Position numbers and translations under genes: made by a program. A model generated the notes under the pieces. It was not told the origin of the DNA. It searched no databases and was given only the letters and a program-made list of their open reading frames with translations. This document shows positions 1-8,894 of a stretch of 64,000 nucleotides of DNA, piece after piece. Origin of the DNA: Bradyrhizobium sp. CCGB12 (GTDB lineage: Bacteria; Pseudomonadota; Alphaproteobacteria; Rhizobiales; Xanthobacteraceae); NCBI RefSeq assembly GCF_024199845.1, contig NZ_JANADO010000001.1, positions 6,696,001 to 6,760,000 on the forward strand, in the 5' to 3' direction. Each line of letters begins with the position of its first letter. Position 1 is the first letter of the stretch.

Positions 1-1
1 C

Positions 2-694
2 GTGCGACGGCTCGGCTTTGCCGGCGTAAACGTTACCTTTCCCTACAAGGAGGCGGTGGTCCCGCTGCTCGACGAGCTGGCACCGGCTGCAGCAACCATG
101 GCCGCGGTCAACACCGTCGTCGTCAAGGACGGCCGCCTGATCGGCCACAACACCGACACGACAGGCTTTGCCCGCGCCGTCGCGCCGCTGCTGGCCTCTT
201 CCGGAAATGCGGTGGCCGTGATCGGCACCGGCGGCGTCGGCAAGGCGATCGCCTTTGCGCTGGCGAGCCTGAAGGTGACGGACCTCCGAATCTTCGACAG
301 CGAGCCGGCACGCGCCGAAAAACTCGCCACGCTGTTGGCGCGGCATGGTGGCGCGCGGGTGGCCGGAAGCGTCGAGGATGCACTCGATGGTGCGACCGGC
401 CTCGTCAACGGCACCCCGGTCGGTATGCTGCCGAACCGGGACACGCCAGTGCCGACGGTACTGCTCGGGGCAGACCTGTGGGTCGCCGACGCCGTCTATT
501 CGCCGCTGATCACGCCGCTGCTTGCCGCAGCGCGAGAGAAAGGCGCCCGGATCATGACCGGCCGCGAGCTCGCGATCTACCAGGCCGCCGACGCCTTCGA
601 ACTGTTCACCGGCCTTGCTCCATCGACCGAAGTCATGGGAGAGGCCTTTGATGCCGTGATGGCTGCACGCAGTGCCGCCTATCAGGCAGCATGA
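2..694 (+). CDS. aroE: shikimate/quinate dehydrogenase, 5' end missing
   Basis: NAD(P)-dependent oxidoreductase interconverting shikimate (or quinate) and its 3-dehydro form. The reading frame is open at the left edge, so roughly 50-60 N-terminal residues lie outside the window. The visible part has the substrate-domain motif GVNVTFPYK with the catalytic Lys, the NTDTTGF loop with the catalytic Asp, a Rossmann motif GTGGVGKA, and the C-terminal YQAADAFELFTG segment typical of the AroE family. The residues after NTD differ from the NTDGxGF usual in biosynthetic AroE and recall catabolic quinate/shikimate dehydrogenases. The gene leads into a Liv-type importer and a dehydroshikimate dehydratase, so I infer a catabolic role. 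A biosynthetic AroE paralogue remains possible. Confidence 0.85.
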   Translation: MRRLGFAGVNVTFPYKEAVVPLLDELAPAAATMAAVNTVVVKDGRLIGHNTDTTGFARAVAPLLASSGNAVAVIGTGGVGKAIAFALASLKVTDLRIFDSEPARAEKLATLLARHGGARVAGSVEDALDGATGLVNGTPVGMLPNRDTPVPTVLLGADLWVADAVYSPLITPLLAAAREKGARIMTGRELAIYQAADAFELFTGLAPSTEVMGEAFDAVMAARSAAYQAA

Positions 695-750
695 GACGAA
701 GCGGCCGGACACAAGGCCGCTTACAGAATTTGAAACGGGAGGAGAGGACG

Positions 751-1881
751 ATGAAATCAACGCTACTCGTGGGCGCGCTGCTCACCGCCATGACGGCAAC
801 GAGCGCCTTTGCCCAGGCGATCAAGCTCGCCGACGTCGCCGAGCTCTCGGGCGGCGGCGCCACTGTCGGTACCAACTGGAAGAACGGCATCGATCTCGCA
901 ATCGAGGAGATCAATGCCAAGGGCGGCGTGCTCGGCCGCAAGCTGGAAGTCACCCACGCCGACTCGCAGTCCAACCCCGGCGTCGCCCGCGCGCAGGTGC
1001 AGAAGGCGCTCGACGCCGAACCCTACGTGCTGCTCGGGCCCGGCTATTCCGGCTCAGTGAAGGTCACGGCCCCGCTCGCGGCCGAAGCCGGCATCGCGCA
1101 GATCATGGGTGGCGAGGCCGCCGAACTGACGCAAGGAGGCAACAAGTTCCTGTTCCGCACCTCGTTCGGACAGCAGTCATCGATGCCGAAGGTCGCAAAG
1201 TACATCCACGACGAGATGAAGGCGAAGACGGTTGCGGTGGTCTGGGTCAACAACGACTTCGGCCGCGGCGGGCGCGACGTTATGGTCAAGGAGCTCGACC
1301 GGCTCGGCTCCAAGGTGGTCGCCGATCTCTCGACCGAAGCGGGCCAGGCCGATTTCGCCGCCGACGTCGGCAAGATCAAGGCAGCCAATCCCGACGCCGT
1401 GTTCGTCTATCTCAATGAAGAAGAGAGCGCGCGCATCCTCAAGGAGCTGAAGCGCCAGGGCGTCACCGCGCCGCTGATGGGCGAGACCACGCTGATCGGC
1501 CAGAAGGTGATCGAGCTGGCCGGCGACGCCGCCAACGGCGCGCGCGGCCATGTCGGCCTTACCACCGACGCGCCGGTCGACCTGATCAAGGCGTTCCGCG
1601 AGAAGTTTTCCAAGAAGTACAATTACGTGCCTGATCATAACGGCCTGAAGGGCTATCTCGCGGTCTACATGGTGAAGGCGACCACCGAGAAGATGGGCAA
1701 GGTCGACCCCAAGAAGTTTGCCGACACGCTGCACGGCCTCACCATCAAGGCCGCGGACGAGCCGGGCATCCTGATGGACGTCACCTTCAGCGATACCGGC
1801 GACATCGACCGCCAGAGCTTCCTGGTCGAGGTGGTCGAGGGCAAGCAGGTAGTGAAGCAGGTGCTGCCCAAGGTGAAGTGA
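751..1881 (+). CDS. Liv-type ABC transporter solute-binding protein
   Basis: Periplasmic ligand-binding protein of 376 residues in the Peripla_BP_6 (LivK-like) family, the first component of the importer encoded downstream. An N-terminal signal peptide of about 22 residues ends in AFA. The mature part starts with the IKLADVAELSGGGA segment typical of the family, followed by the lobe-1 motif IDLAIEEINAKGGVLGRK. The ATG at 751 is preceded by GGGAGGAGAGG, a strong ribosome-binding site; the longer open frame upstream overlaps the previous gene and is not used. The ligand cannot be read from the sequence. Neighbours suggest quinate, shikimate or a related hydroaromatic acid rather than an amino acid. 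Confidence 0.9.
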   Translation: MKSTLLVGALLTAMTATSAFAQAIKLADVAELSGGGATVGTNWKNGIDLAIEEINAKGGVLGRKLEVTHADSQSNPGVARAQVQKALDAEPYVLLGPGYSGSVKVTAPLAAEAGIAQIMGGEAAELTQGGNKFLFRTSFGQQSSMPKVAKYIHDEMKAKTVAVVWVNNDFGRGGRDVMVKELDRLGSKVVADLSTEAGQADFAADVGKIKAANPDAVFVYLNEEESARILKELKRQGVTAPLMGETTLIGQKVIELAGDAANGARGHVGLTTDAPVDLIKAFREKFSKKYNYVPDHNGLKGYLAVYMVKATTEKMGKVDPKKFADTLHGLTIKAADEPGILMDVTFSDTGDIDRQSFLVEVVEGKQVVKQVLPKVK

Positions 1882-1890
1882 AGCTCTTCA

Positions 1891-2079
1891 CCTCTCCCCG
1901 CGCCTGTCTCGCCGAAGCTTTAGCGAAGGCGGATGCGGGGAGGGATCTCTCGCTCCCTCGCCCCGCTCTTCGCGGGGAGAGGGTCGGGGTGAGGGGTGCT
2001 TCTGCGAAGACGGTGAGAGATGAGCCCGTGAAAAGAGCCCCTCACCCCGCCCTCTCCCCGTAAGAACGGGGCGAGGAGG
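1891..2079. repeat. family A palindromic intergenic element
   Basis: GC-rich inverted repeats built from CCTCTCCCCG and CGGGGAGAGG arms joined by GTGAGGGG/CCCCTCAC blocks. Related elements lie at 8895-9160, 14886-14949, 27511-27631, 38543-38662 and 49807-49933. This copy sits between the solute-binding protein and the permease genes of one transporter operon, where its hairpins could reduce downstream expression or stabilise the upstream transcript. Confidence 0.8.
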
Positions 2080-2115
2080 ACGATAGAGCGAGCGCTAGGG
2101 ACACGAGAGGGGAAA

Positions 2116-2991
2116 ATGTCCAATCTGTTCGATCTTCTGGTCGCGGGGCTCGCCACCGGCGCGATCTATGCGCTGGTCGCGGTCGGATTCACGCTGCTGT
2201 GGCAGACCTCGCAGACCATCAATTTCGCGCAAGGCGAGTTCGTGATGCTGCCGGCGTTCCTGATGCTCGCGGCAATGCATGTCGGGGCGCCGTTCTGGCT
2301 CGCGATCATCCTTGGCATCCTGTTGTCGATGATCCTGCTCGGCCTCGCCTTCAAGCTGCTGCTGGTGGATCCAATGATGCGCCATGGCGTGCTGCCGCTC
2401 GCGATCGCGACGATGGCGCTCGCGATCGGCCTCAAGGAAGCCGTCAAACAGTTCTTCAGCGCCGAAGCATCGCCCTTCCCCTCGATCGTGCCGACCGGCG
2501 ACATCTCCATTCTCGGCCATGCGGTATCGCTGCAAAGCATCGGCGTGCTCGTCGTCGCCATCCTCGCCGTCCTTGGCCTGACCACGCTGCTCAACCGCAC
2601 CTCGCTCGGCCACCAGATGCAGGCGGCTGCCCAGAATCCGACGGTGGCGCGCATCATCGGCGTGCCGGTCGAACGCATGATCCTGCTGACCTTCCTGATC
2701 AACGCCTTCCTGGTCGCGCTGGCCTCGCTGCTGATCACGCCGATCTATCTCGCAAAGTTCTCCTCCGGCGAGGTGCTGGGCCAGGCCGCCTTCATCGCGG
2801 CGATCGTCGGCGGCTTCAACCAGGTGCGCGGCGCGATCGCCGGCGGTCTCCTGATCGGCGTGCTCGACAATCTCGCGGCCGCCTATGTCTCGACGCAGTA
2901 TCGCGCTGCCGTGCCGATGATCTTCCTGATCGCCGTCATCCTGTTCCGGCCGCAGGGCTTGCTCGGCCGCGCCGAGGAGCGCACGGTATGA
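2116..2991 (+). CDS. livH: Liv-type ABC transporter permease (LivH family)
   Basis: Inner-membrane permease of 291 residues, close to the usual LivH length, with about eight hydrophobic segments. The N-terminus (GLATGAIYALVAVGFTLLWQTSQTINFAQGEF, given here as the two blocks GLATGAIYALVAVG and TINFAQGEF) is diagnostic of the LivH family, as is the conserved LGHQMQAAAQNP loop that contacts the ATPases. The gene overlaps the next by ATGA, indicating translational coupling within a livHMGF operon. Confidence 0.92.
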   Translation: MSNLFDLLVAGLATGAIYALVAVGFTLLWQTSQTINFAQGEFVMLPAFLMLAAMHVGAPFWLAIILGILLSMILLGLAFKLLLVDPMMRHGVLPLAIATMALAIGLKEAVKQFFSAEASPFPSIVPTGDISILGHAVSLQSIGVLVVAILAVLGLTTLLNRTSLGHQMQAAAQNPTVARIIGVPVERMILLTFLINAFLVALASLLITPIYLAKFSSGEVLGQAAFIAAIVGGFNQVRGAIAGGLLIGVLDNLAAAYVSTQYRAAVPMIFLIAVILFRPQGLLGRAEERTV

Positions 2992-3986
2992 TCCGCTTTG
3001 GCAAACCCCTGAAGATCGCGCTCGGCCTGATCGTCATCGCCGGCCTGATCGTCATCCCCATGAACTTCAACCGCTATGGCCTGTTCATCCTGAGCCAATG
3101 GGCGGTGATGAGCATCGCTGCCATGGGGCTCAACCTCACGCTCGGCTATGCCGGCCAGGTCTCGCTGGCCCAGGGCGCGTTCGTTGGTATCGGCGCCTAT
3201 GCCGCCGCGATCATGACCACGCATGGCTGGCCGCTGCCGGCGGCGATCCTGGTCGCGATCGCCTTGAGCTTCGCGGTCGGCTGGGTGCTCGGCTATCCCG
3301 CGCTGCGCGTGCAGCACCACTACCTCGCCTTCGTCACGCTCGCCTTCTCCACCCTCGCCTTCCTGGTGTTCCGCAACGAGAGCTGGCTTACCGGCGGCAT
3401 CTACGGCATCTCCAACATCCCGCGCCCGCACGTCTTCGGCATCGCGACCAACAAGCCGTTGCCCTTCTACTATGTCTGCCTCGGCACGCTCGCGATCGTG
3501 TCGCTGGCGGTATGGTGGCTGATCCGCTCGCCCTGGGGCCGCGCCTTCATGGCGTTGCGCGAAAATCCCTTGCGCGCGCAGTCGCTCGGCGTCGACACAC
3601 GGCGCTACACGCTGATGGCCTTCGCGATCGGCTCCGCGCTCGGCGGCGTCGCCGGCGCGCTCTACGCGCCGCTGACGCAATATATCGATCCCGTGCCGTT
3701 CAACCTGTCGCTCTCGCTCGACCTCCTGATGATGGTGATCGTCGGCGGCGCCGGCTTCTTTTTCGGCCCGTTCCTGGGCGCGATGATCGCGGTGCTGCTG
3801 CCGGAATGGCTGCGCTTCACGGAAGGGTATTATCTGATGCTCTACGCGGTCGCGGTGATGCTGCTCCTGATCTGGTCACCGACCGGCATTCTGGGAATCC
3901 TCGATCGCTATCTCGCCGAACGCCGCACCAAGGCGGCGTCCGCACTGCGCGCCGTCGCAAAATCCCGCCTGGAAACGGCGCAATGA
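2988..3986 (+). CDS. livM: Liv-type ABC transporter permease (LivM family)
   Basis: Second inner-membrane permease of the importer, 332 residues. It carries the LivM hallmarks LNLTLGYAGQVSLAQGAFVGIGAYAAA and FMALRENPLRAQSLGVD (quoted as LGYAGQVSLAQGAF and ALRENPLRAQSLG); the second is the coupling-helix region. Its ATG overlaps the stop of livH (ATGA) and its own stop overlaps the start of livG in the same way, so the three are translated as a unit. Confidence 0.92.
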   Translation: MIRFGKPLKIALGLIVIAGLIVIPMNFNRYGLFILSQWAVMSIAAMGLNLTLGYAGQVSLAQGAFVGIGAYAAAIMTTHGWPLPAAILVAIALSFAVGWVLGYPALRVQHHYLAFVTLAFSTLAFLVFRNESWLTGGIYGISNIPRPHVFGIATNKPLPFYYVCLGTLAIVSLAVWWLIRSPWGRAFMALRENPLRAQSLGVDTRRYTLMAFAIGSALGGVAGALYAPLTQYIDPVPFNLSLSLDLLMMVIVGGAGFFFGPFLGAMIAVLLPEWLRFTEGYYLMLYAVAVMLLLIWSPTGILGILDRYLAERRTKAASALRAVAKSRLETAQ

Positions 3987-4726
3987 GTGCGGTTCTCGAA
4001 GTCACCGGTATCAAGAAGAATTTTGGCGGCATCAGCGCCGTCGACGGCGTTTCCTTCGACGTGCGCGAGGGCGAGATCCTCGGCCTGATCGGACCGAACG
4101 GCTGCGGCAAGTCGACCCTGTTCAACTGCATCCTCGGCCAGCTCACGCCATCAGGCGGCGAGGTCAAGCTCGACGGCAAGCTGGTCACGGGATTGCGACC
4201 CGCGGAGCTCAACAAGCTCGGGGTCAGCCGCACCTTCCAGCTCCTGCAGGTGTTCCCGAAGCTTTCGGTGCGCGAGAACCTGATCCTCGCCGGACAGGAG
4301 CACCAGGGCAACATGGCCTCGCGCCTGGTCGGCCGCTCCGATGCCGGGCTGACCGAGGCCGCCAACCAGATGATCGGCTTCTTCAAGCTCGACCATCTCG
4401 CCGACGAACCGGCCGGCGGACTCTCCTACGGCCAGCAGAAGCTGCTCGATGCCGCCATGGCCTTCATGGGCGGCCCGCGCCTGGTGCTGCTCGACGAGCC
4501 CGCCGGCGGCGTCAACCCGTCGATGCTGGCCGACCTCAAGGACCGCCTCGTCGCGATCAACCGCGAGAAGAACGCCACTTTCGTCGTGATCGAGCACAAC
4601 ATGGAATTCGTGATGTCACTGTGCTCGCGCGTGATGGTGATGGCGGAGGGCAAGGTGCTGGCGATGGGCCGGCCGGACGAGGTCCGCAAGAACCCCGCCG
4701 TGATCGAAGCCTATCTGGGTCATTGA
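3983..4726 (+). CDS. livG: Liv-type ABC transporter ATPase (LivG family)
   Basis: Cytoplasmic ATPase of 247 residues driving the importer. Walker A is GPNGCGKST. The signature is LSYGQQK, a LivG-style variant of LSGGQ. Walker B is LVLLDEPAGG, followed by the switch His in VIEHNM. The C-terminal KNPAVIEAYLG motif is typical of LivG. Start chosen by ATGA overlap with livM. Confidence 0.93.
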   Translation: MSAVLEVTGIKKNFGGISAVDGVSFDVREGEILGLIGPNGCGKSTLFNCILGQLTPSGGEVKLDGKLVTGLRPAELNKLGVSRTFQLLQVFPKLSVRENLILAGQEHQGNMASRLVGRSDAGLTEAANQMIGFFKLDHLADEPAGGLSYGQQKLLDAAMAFMGGPRLVLLDEPAGGVNPSMLADLKDRLVAINREKNATFVVIEHNMEFVMSLCSRVMVMAEGKVLAMGRPDEVRKNPAVIEAYLGH

Positions 4727-4737
4727 AGGAGCGGACC

Positions 4738-5475
4738 ATGAGCGACCCGATCCTCTCGGTTTACAATCTCGTCGGCGGCTACGGCAAGATGACGATCCTG
4801 AACGGCACGACGTTCGCCGTGCCGCAGGCAACCATCACCACCATCATCGGCCCGAACGGCGCCGGCAAGTCCACCGTGTTCAAGGCCATTTTCGGCCTGC
4901 TCAGGCTGCGCGAAGGCAAGATCAGCTTTGCCGGCCGCGACGTCACCAATTTGAGCCAGCGCGCGCTGCTCAATGCCGGCATCTGCTACGTGCCGCAGGG
5001 CCGCAACATCTTCCCCGAGCTGTCCGTGCGCCATAACATCGAGCTCGGCGGCGTTTCGGCGAACAAAGGTATCGACCTGCCCAAGCGGATCGAGGCCGCG
5101 CTCGACCTGTTCCCGGCATTGCGCCGCAAGTCGGCGCAGCAGGCCTCCACGCTTTCGGGCGGTGAGCAGAAGCAGCTCGAGATCGCCCGCTCGCTGCTGC
5201 TCGAACCGAAGCTGGTGCTGGTCGACGAGCCCTCGATCGGACTGTCGCCCCTGATGGTGCAGCAGACCTTCGACATCCTCAAGAGCTTGCGCGACCGCGG
5301 CGTCACGATCCTGATGATCGAGCAGAACGCACGCTCGGCGCTGGAAATCTCAGACATCGGCATCGTGCTCGAGCTCGGCCAGACCCGCATGGTCGATGAC
5401 GCCAAGCGCATTCTCAACGATCCCCGCATCGGGCAATTGTTCCTGGGCGGCGCCATGGAGGAGAGCGCGGCATGA
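4738..5475 (+). CDS. livF: Liv-type ABC transporter ATPase (LivF family)
   Basis: Second ATPase of the importer, 245 residues. Walker A GPNGAGKST, the LivF marker YVPQGRNIFPELSV, signature LSGGEQKQLEIAR, Walker B LVLVDEPSIGLSP and switch MIEQN are all present. ATG at 4738 follows GAAGGAG and lies 11 nt after livG. Its stop overlaps the start of the next gene (ATGA), tying the transporter to the two downstream enzymes in one transcript. Confidence 0.93.
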   Translation: MSDPILSVYNLVGGYGKMTILNGTTFAVPQATITTIIGPNGAGKSTVFKAIFGLLRLREGKISFAGRDVTNLSQRALLNAGICYVPQGRNIFPELSVRHNIELGGVSANKGIDLPKRIEAALDLFPALRRKSAQQASTLSGGEQKQLEIARSLLLEPKLVLVDEPSIGLSPLMVQQTFDILKSLRDRGVTILMIEQNARSALEISDIGIVLELGQTRMVDDAKRILNDPRIGQLFLGGAMEESAA

Positions 5476-6530
5476 GCGCGCAAATGCGCATCGCCGTGGC
5501 CGGGGCCGGTCTGATCGGCCGCCGCCACATTGAATTGATCGAGTCCTCCAGGGATTGCGTGCTCGCCGGCATCGCGGACCCCTCGCCCGCCGCGAAAGAG
5601 TATGCGCTGGCGCGCAACGTGCGCTGCTACGCGGACCATCGCGCCTTGCTGGCAGAGGAGAAGCCTGACGGCCTCGTCATTGCCTCGCCCAACACGCTGC
5701 ACCTGCCGATGGCACTCGACTGCGCCGAAGCCGGCGTGCCGGCTTTGATCGAGAAGCCCGTGACCGAGACGGTTGCCACCGCGCAACGCTTGTGCGCGGC
5801 TGTGAGACGCACCGGCGTGCCGATGCTGGTCGGCCACCACCGCCGACACAATCCGATCATCAAGACCGCACGTGAGACCGTGGCGAGAGGCAAACTCGGC
5901 CAGCTCACCGCCGTGGTCGGGCTGTGGCTCCTGAAGAAGCCCGACGATTATTTCGAGGTCGCCTGGCGGCGCGAGCACGGCGGCGGGCCGCTGCTGATCA
6001 ACCTCATCCACGACATCGACAATCTCCGCTTCGTCTGCGGCGAGATCGTCGAAGTTCAGGCGCTGACCTCGAACAAGGTGCGCGGCTTCCCGGTCGAGGA
6101 CACTGCCGCGCTGCTGCTGCGCTTTGCAAATGGCGCGCTGGGAACGGTGACGGTCTCCGATGCGACGCCGGCGCCGTGGAGCTGGGAGCTGACCGCGGGC
6201 GAGAACGCGGTCTATCCCAGGCAGGATCAGCCCTGCTACGTCTTCGCGGGAACGAACGGCTCCCTCTCGGTCCCGACCATGGAGCTGTGGTCCTATCCCC
6301 AAAATCCGGGCTGGCACGCCCCGCTGTCGCGCAGGCCCGTCGAACTCGCTGGATACGATCCACTCGTCGAGCAGCTCCGGCATTTCCTCGCCGTGATCGC
6401 CGGCCGCGAGCAGCCGTTGATCTCGGTCGAGGACGCGATGGGCACGCTCGCCGTCGTCGAGGCCGTCAGCGAGGCCGCACGCACGGGCCAAAAAGTATCG
6501 CCGGCCAGAATCATGGAGCAGGCTGCATGA
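5472..6530 (+). CDS. Gfo/Idh/MocA family dehydrogenase
   Basis: Predicted NAD(P)-dependent dehydrogenase of 352 residues acting on a polyol or cyclitol-like substrate. The N-terminal Rossmann motif is GAGLIGRRH (about residues 9-17). The family's EKPV motif is near residue 95 and an NLIHDIDNLRF segment holds the expected catalytic Asp/His region. It overlaps livF by ATGA and the dehydratase by ATGA. I infer that it oxidises the imported hydroaromatic acid (quinate or shikimate) or a derivative to supply the dehydratase. The exact substrate is unknown, and other family members act on inositols and sugars. Confidence 0.8.
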   Translation: MSAQMRIAVAGAGLIGRRHIELIESSRDCVLAGIADPSPAAKEYALARNVRCYADHRALLAEEKPDGLVIASPNTLHLPMALDCAEAGVPALIEKPVTETVATAQRLCAAVRRTGVPMLVGHHRRHNPIIKTARETVARGKLGQLTAVVGLWLLKKPDDYFEVAWRREHGGGPLLINLIHDIDNLRFVCGEIVEVQALTSNKVRGFPVEDTAALLLRFANGALGTVTVSDATPAPWSWELTAGENAVYPRQDQPCYVFAGTNGSLSVPTMELWSYPQNPGWHAPLSRRPVELAGYDPLVEQLRHFLAVIAGREQPLISVEDAMGTLAVVEAVSEAARTGQKVSPARIMEQAA

Positions 6531-8398
6531 ACAAACGCTCGATCGCCACCGTCTCCCTCTCAGGCGCCCTCGACGAAAAGCTCCGCGCCATCGCCGCCGC
6601 CGGCTTCGACGCGGTCGAGATCTTCGAGAACGATTTGCTGTCGTTCGGCGCAGGCCCGCGCGACATCGCAAGGCTCTGCAAGGATCTCAATCTCGGGATC
6701 TGCGCGTTCCAGCCGTTTCGCGATTTCGAGGGCATGCCGGAGCCGCAGCGCGCGCGCAATTTTGCCCGCGCGGAGCGGAAGTTCGATTTGATGCAGGAGC
6801 TCGGCACCGATCTCCTGCTGATCTGCTCCAACGTCTCGCCCGCTTCGCTCGGCGGCATCGATCGCGCCGCCGATGATTTTCGCGAGCTCGGCGAGCGCGC
6901 CGCGAAACGCGGCTTGCGCGTCGGCTACGAGGCGCTGGCCTGGGGCCGCCATGTCAACGACTACCGCGATGCCTGGGAGATCGTGCGCCGCGCCGATCAT
7001 CCCGCGATCGGCGTCATCCTCGACAGCTTTCACGCGCTGGCGCCCGGCTTTCCGACCCGTGCAATGGCCTCGATCCCCGCTGACAAGATCTTTCTGGTCC
7101 AGCTTGCGGACGCGCCAAAGCTCGAACTCGACATCTTGTCATGGAGCCGGCACTTCCGCTCCTTCCCCGGCCAGGGCGACCTGCCGGTCGGCGAGTTCAT
7201 GGCTGCGATCGCAGCAACCGGCTATGCCGGGCCGCTGTCGCTCGAGATCTTCAACGACCAGTTCCGCGCCGGCTCCGCCGCGCAGACCGCGGTGGACGGC
7301 CTGCGCTCGCTGATCCTGCTGGAAGACCAGCTCGCGCCGGATTGGCCAAAGCTCGTCCGCGAGCCACTGGCGCCCATGGCCAGGAGCCACGGTACCGGCT
7401 TCATCGAGTTCGCCGTCAACGAGACCAAGGCCGGCGAGCTGGCCCGCCTGTTCGCGCAGCTCGGCTTCCGCAGAAGCGGCAAGCACCGCAGCAAGGCGGT
7501 GGAGCGCTGGTCGCAAGGCAAGGTGGAGCTCGTGATCAATTGCGAGACCGACGGCTTTGCTCATTCGCACTACGTCACGCACGGCCCTGGCGTCTGCGCG
7601 ATCGCGCTCGATGTCGACAATGCGGGCCTTGCCATGCAGCGCGCCGAGGCGCTGAAGGCGCGCACGTTCTACCAGCCGGTCGGGCCGGGCGAACTGGAGA
7701 TTCCGGCGATCCACGGCGTCGGCGGCAGCCTGCTCTATTTCCTGGATCAGGCCGGCAAGAACTGGGACACGGATTTCGAGCCCGTTGCGAGCGACGCCGC
7801 CGCGGATGCCCTGCTCGCGGTCGATCACATCGCGCAGTCGATGCCCTATGACGAGATGCTGTCCTGGCTGCTGTTCTACACCGGCATTCTCGACCTCAAG
7901 CGTTTGCCGCAGATGGAGATCGCCGATCCCAGAGGCCTCGTGCAGAGCCAGGCCATCATCAACGCCGACCAGAGCCTGCGCTTCGTGCTCAACGGCTCCT
8001 CCGCCAACCGCACCCTGCCGGCGCGCTTCATCTCGGAATTCTTCGGCTCGGGCGTGCAGCATGTCGCGTTCGCCTGCCGGGACATCTTTGCGACGGTCGC
8101 GCAGATGCGCAAGCGCGGCGCGGATTTCCTGGACATCCCCGACAATTACTACGACGACATCGAAGCCAAATACGACCTTGCGCCCGAGCTGATGGCGCAG
8201 CTGCGCGCCAACCACATCCTCTACGACCGCGAGGGTGACGGCGAGTTCTTTCAGGTCTACACCCACATCTTCGACGAGCGCTTCTTCTTCGAGATCGTCG
8301 AGCGGAGAAGCTATCAGGGCTTTGGCGCCGCCAATGCCGGCATCAGGCTCGCGGCGCAAGCCCGCGAAGTGCGGCCCGCGAGCGTGCCGCGGATGTGA
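6527..8398 (+). CDS. quiC: 3-dehydroshikimate dehydratase, fused to HPPD-like domain (QuiC type)
   Basis: Two-domain protein of 623 residues. Residues about 1-270 are a xylose-isomerase-like TIM barrel that in this family dehydrates 3-dehydroshikimate to protocatechuate. Candidate metal ligands are in GYEAL, VILDSFH, LVQLADAP and SLEIFND. Residues about 285-610 resemble 4-hydroxyphenylpyruvate dioxygenase: they hold VDHIAQSM, GVQHVAFAC and the C-terminal FFFEIVERR, supplying His, His and Glu. The first VOC repeat (GTGFIEFAVNE) lacks the His expected there. The length and order match the fused bacterial dehydratases known from Pseudomonas. ATGA overlap with the upstream dehydrogenase fixes the start. 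The activity of the dioxygenase-like half cannot be judged from sequence. Confidence 0.85.
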   Translation: MNKRSIATVSLSGALDEKLRAIAAAGFDAVEIFENDLLSFGAGPRDIARLCKDLNLGICAFQPFRDFEGMPEPQRARNFARAERKFDLMQELGTDLLLICSNVSPASLGGIDRAADDFRELGERAAKRGLRVGYEALAWGRHVNDYRDAWEIVRRADHPAIGVILDSFHALAPGFPTRAMASIPADKIFLVQLADAPKLELDILSWSRHFRSFPGQGDLPVGEFMAAIAATGYAGPLSLEIFNDQFRAGSAAQTAVDGLRSLILLEDQLAPDWPKLVREPLAPMARSHGTGFIEFAVNETKAGELARLFAQLGFRRSGKHRSKAVERWSQGKVELVINCETDGFAHSHYVTHGPGVCAIALDVDNAGLAMQRAEALKARTFYQPVGPGELEIPAIHGVGGSLLYFLDQAGKNWDTDFEPVASDAAADALLAVDHIAQSMPYDEMLSWLLFYTGILDLKRLPQMEIADPRGLVQSQAIINADQSLRFVLNGSSANRTLPARFISEFFGSGVQHVAFACRDIFATVAQMRKRGADFLDIPDNYYDDIEAKYDLAPELMAQLRANHILYDREGDGEFFQVYTHIFDERFFFEIVERRSYQGFGAANAGIRLAAQAREVRPASVPRM

Positions 8399-8438
8399 AG
8401 CGGGTGCGGGGGCCGTCGCGCCGCCCCCGCTGCAACGG

Positions 8439-8729
8439 CTATGTCGCGGCCTTTCGGCGAATGGAGCGGATCGCGTCCGCTGACGTCAACGCAGCACGCC
8501 ACTCGCCATCAGGCAGATTGCCGAGCAGGTTCGAGAGCTCGACTGCGAGCGCCCGAAGCCGCGCATTCTCCTCGAGCAACCGCATGACTTCGTTCGACGG
8601 CGATTCATCGTCGTCGAACTCTTCCAGAAGCTGTGGCGACAGACGTTCGAGAGCATCACCGGACATAACGTCGTCCGCAGTCGAATTCATTTTCCGCGTC
8701 TTGCAGTGCGGCAAATCTTTATCAGTCAT
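8439..8729 (-). CDS. small acidic coiled-coil protein, function unknown
   Basis: Predicted 96-residue protein I do not recognise. A cluster of acidic residues (EEFDDDE) is followed by a leucine-rich helix (VMRLLEENARLRALAVELSNL) able to form a short coiled coil, then a basic tail (RSIRRKAAT). The ATG at 8729 was chosen because GGGGGAC lies about 10 nt upstream; an in-frame ATG at 8750 is less well placed. It is a single gene, convergent with the quiC operon. No signal peptide or membrane segment. Confidence 0.6.
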   Translation of the reverse strand: MTDKDLPHCKTRKMNSTADDVMSGDALERLSPQLLEEFDDDESPSNEVMRLLEENARLRALAVELSNLLGNLPDGEWRAALTSADAIRSIRRKAAT

Positions 8730-8894
8730 TGGCAAGTCCCCCAAGGACATGCCCCCGGCCTTATGCAGGCAGGTTCGAGTGAGTCGCGGGCGGATTTGAG
8801 TCTGAAATCGGACCGCCGCGCGACCGTGCGCAGGCGGCTTGAACGAAAGCCGTCATAAATCGGTCGCAGCGCTGGACGGCGGCGCCGACCTTCG

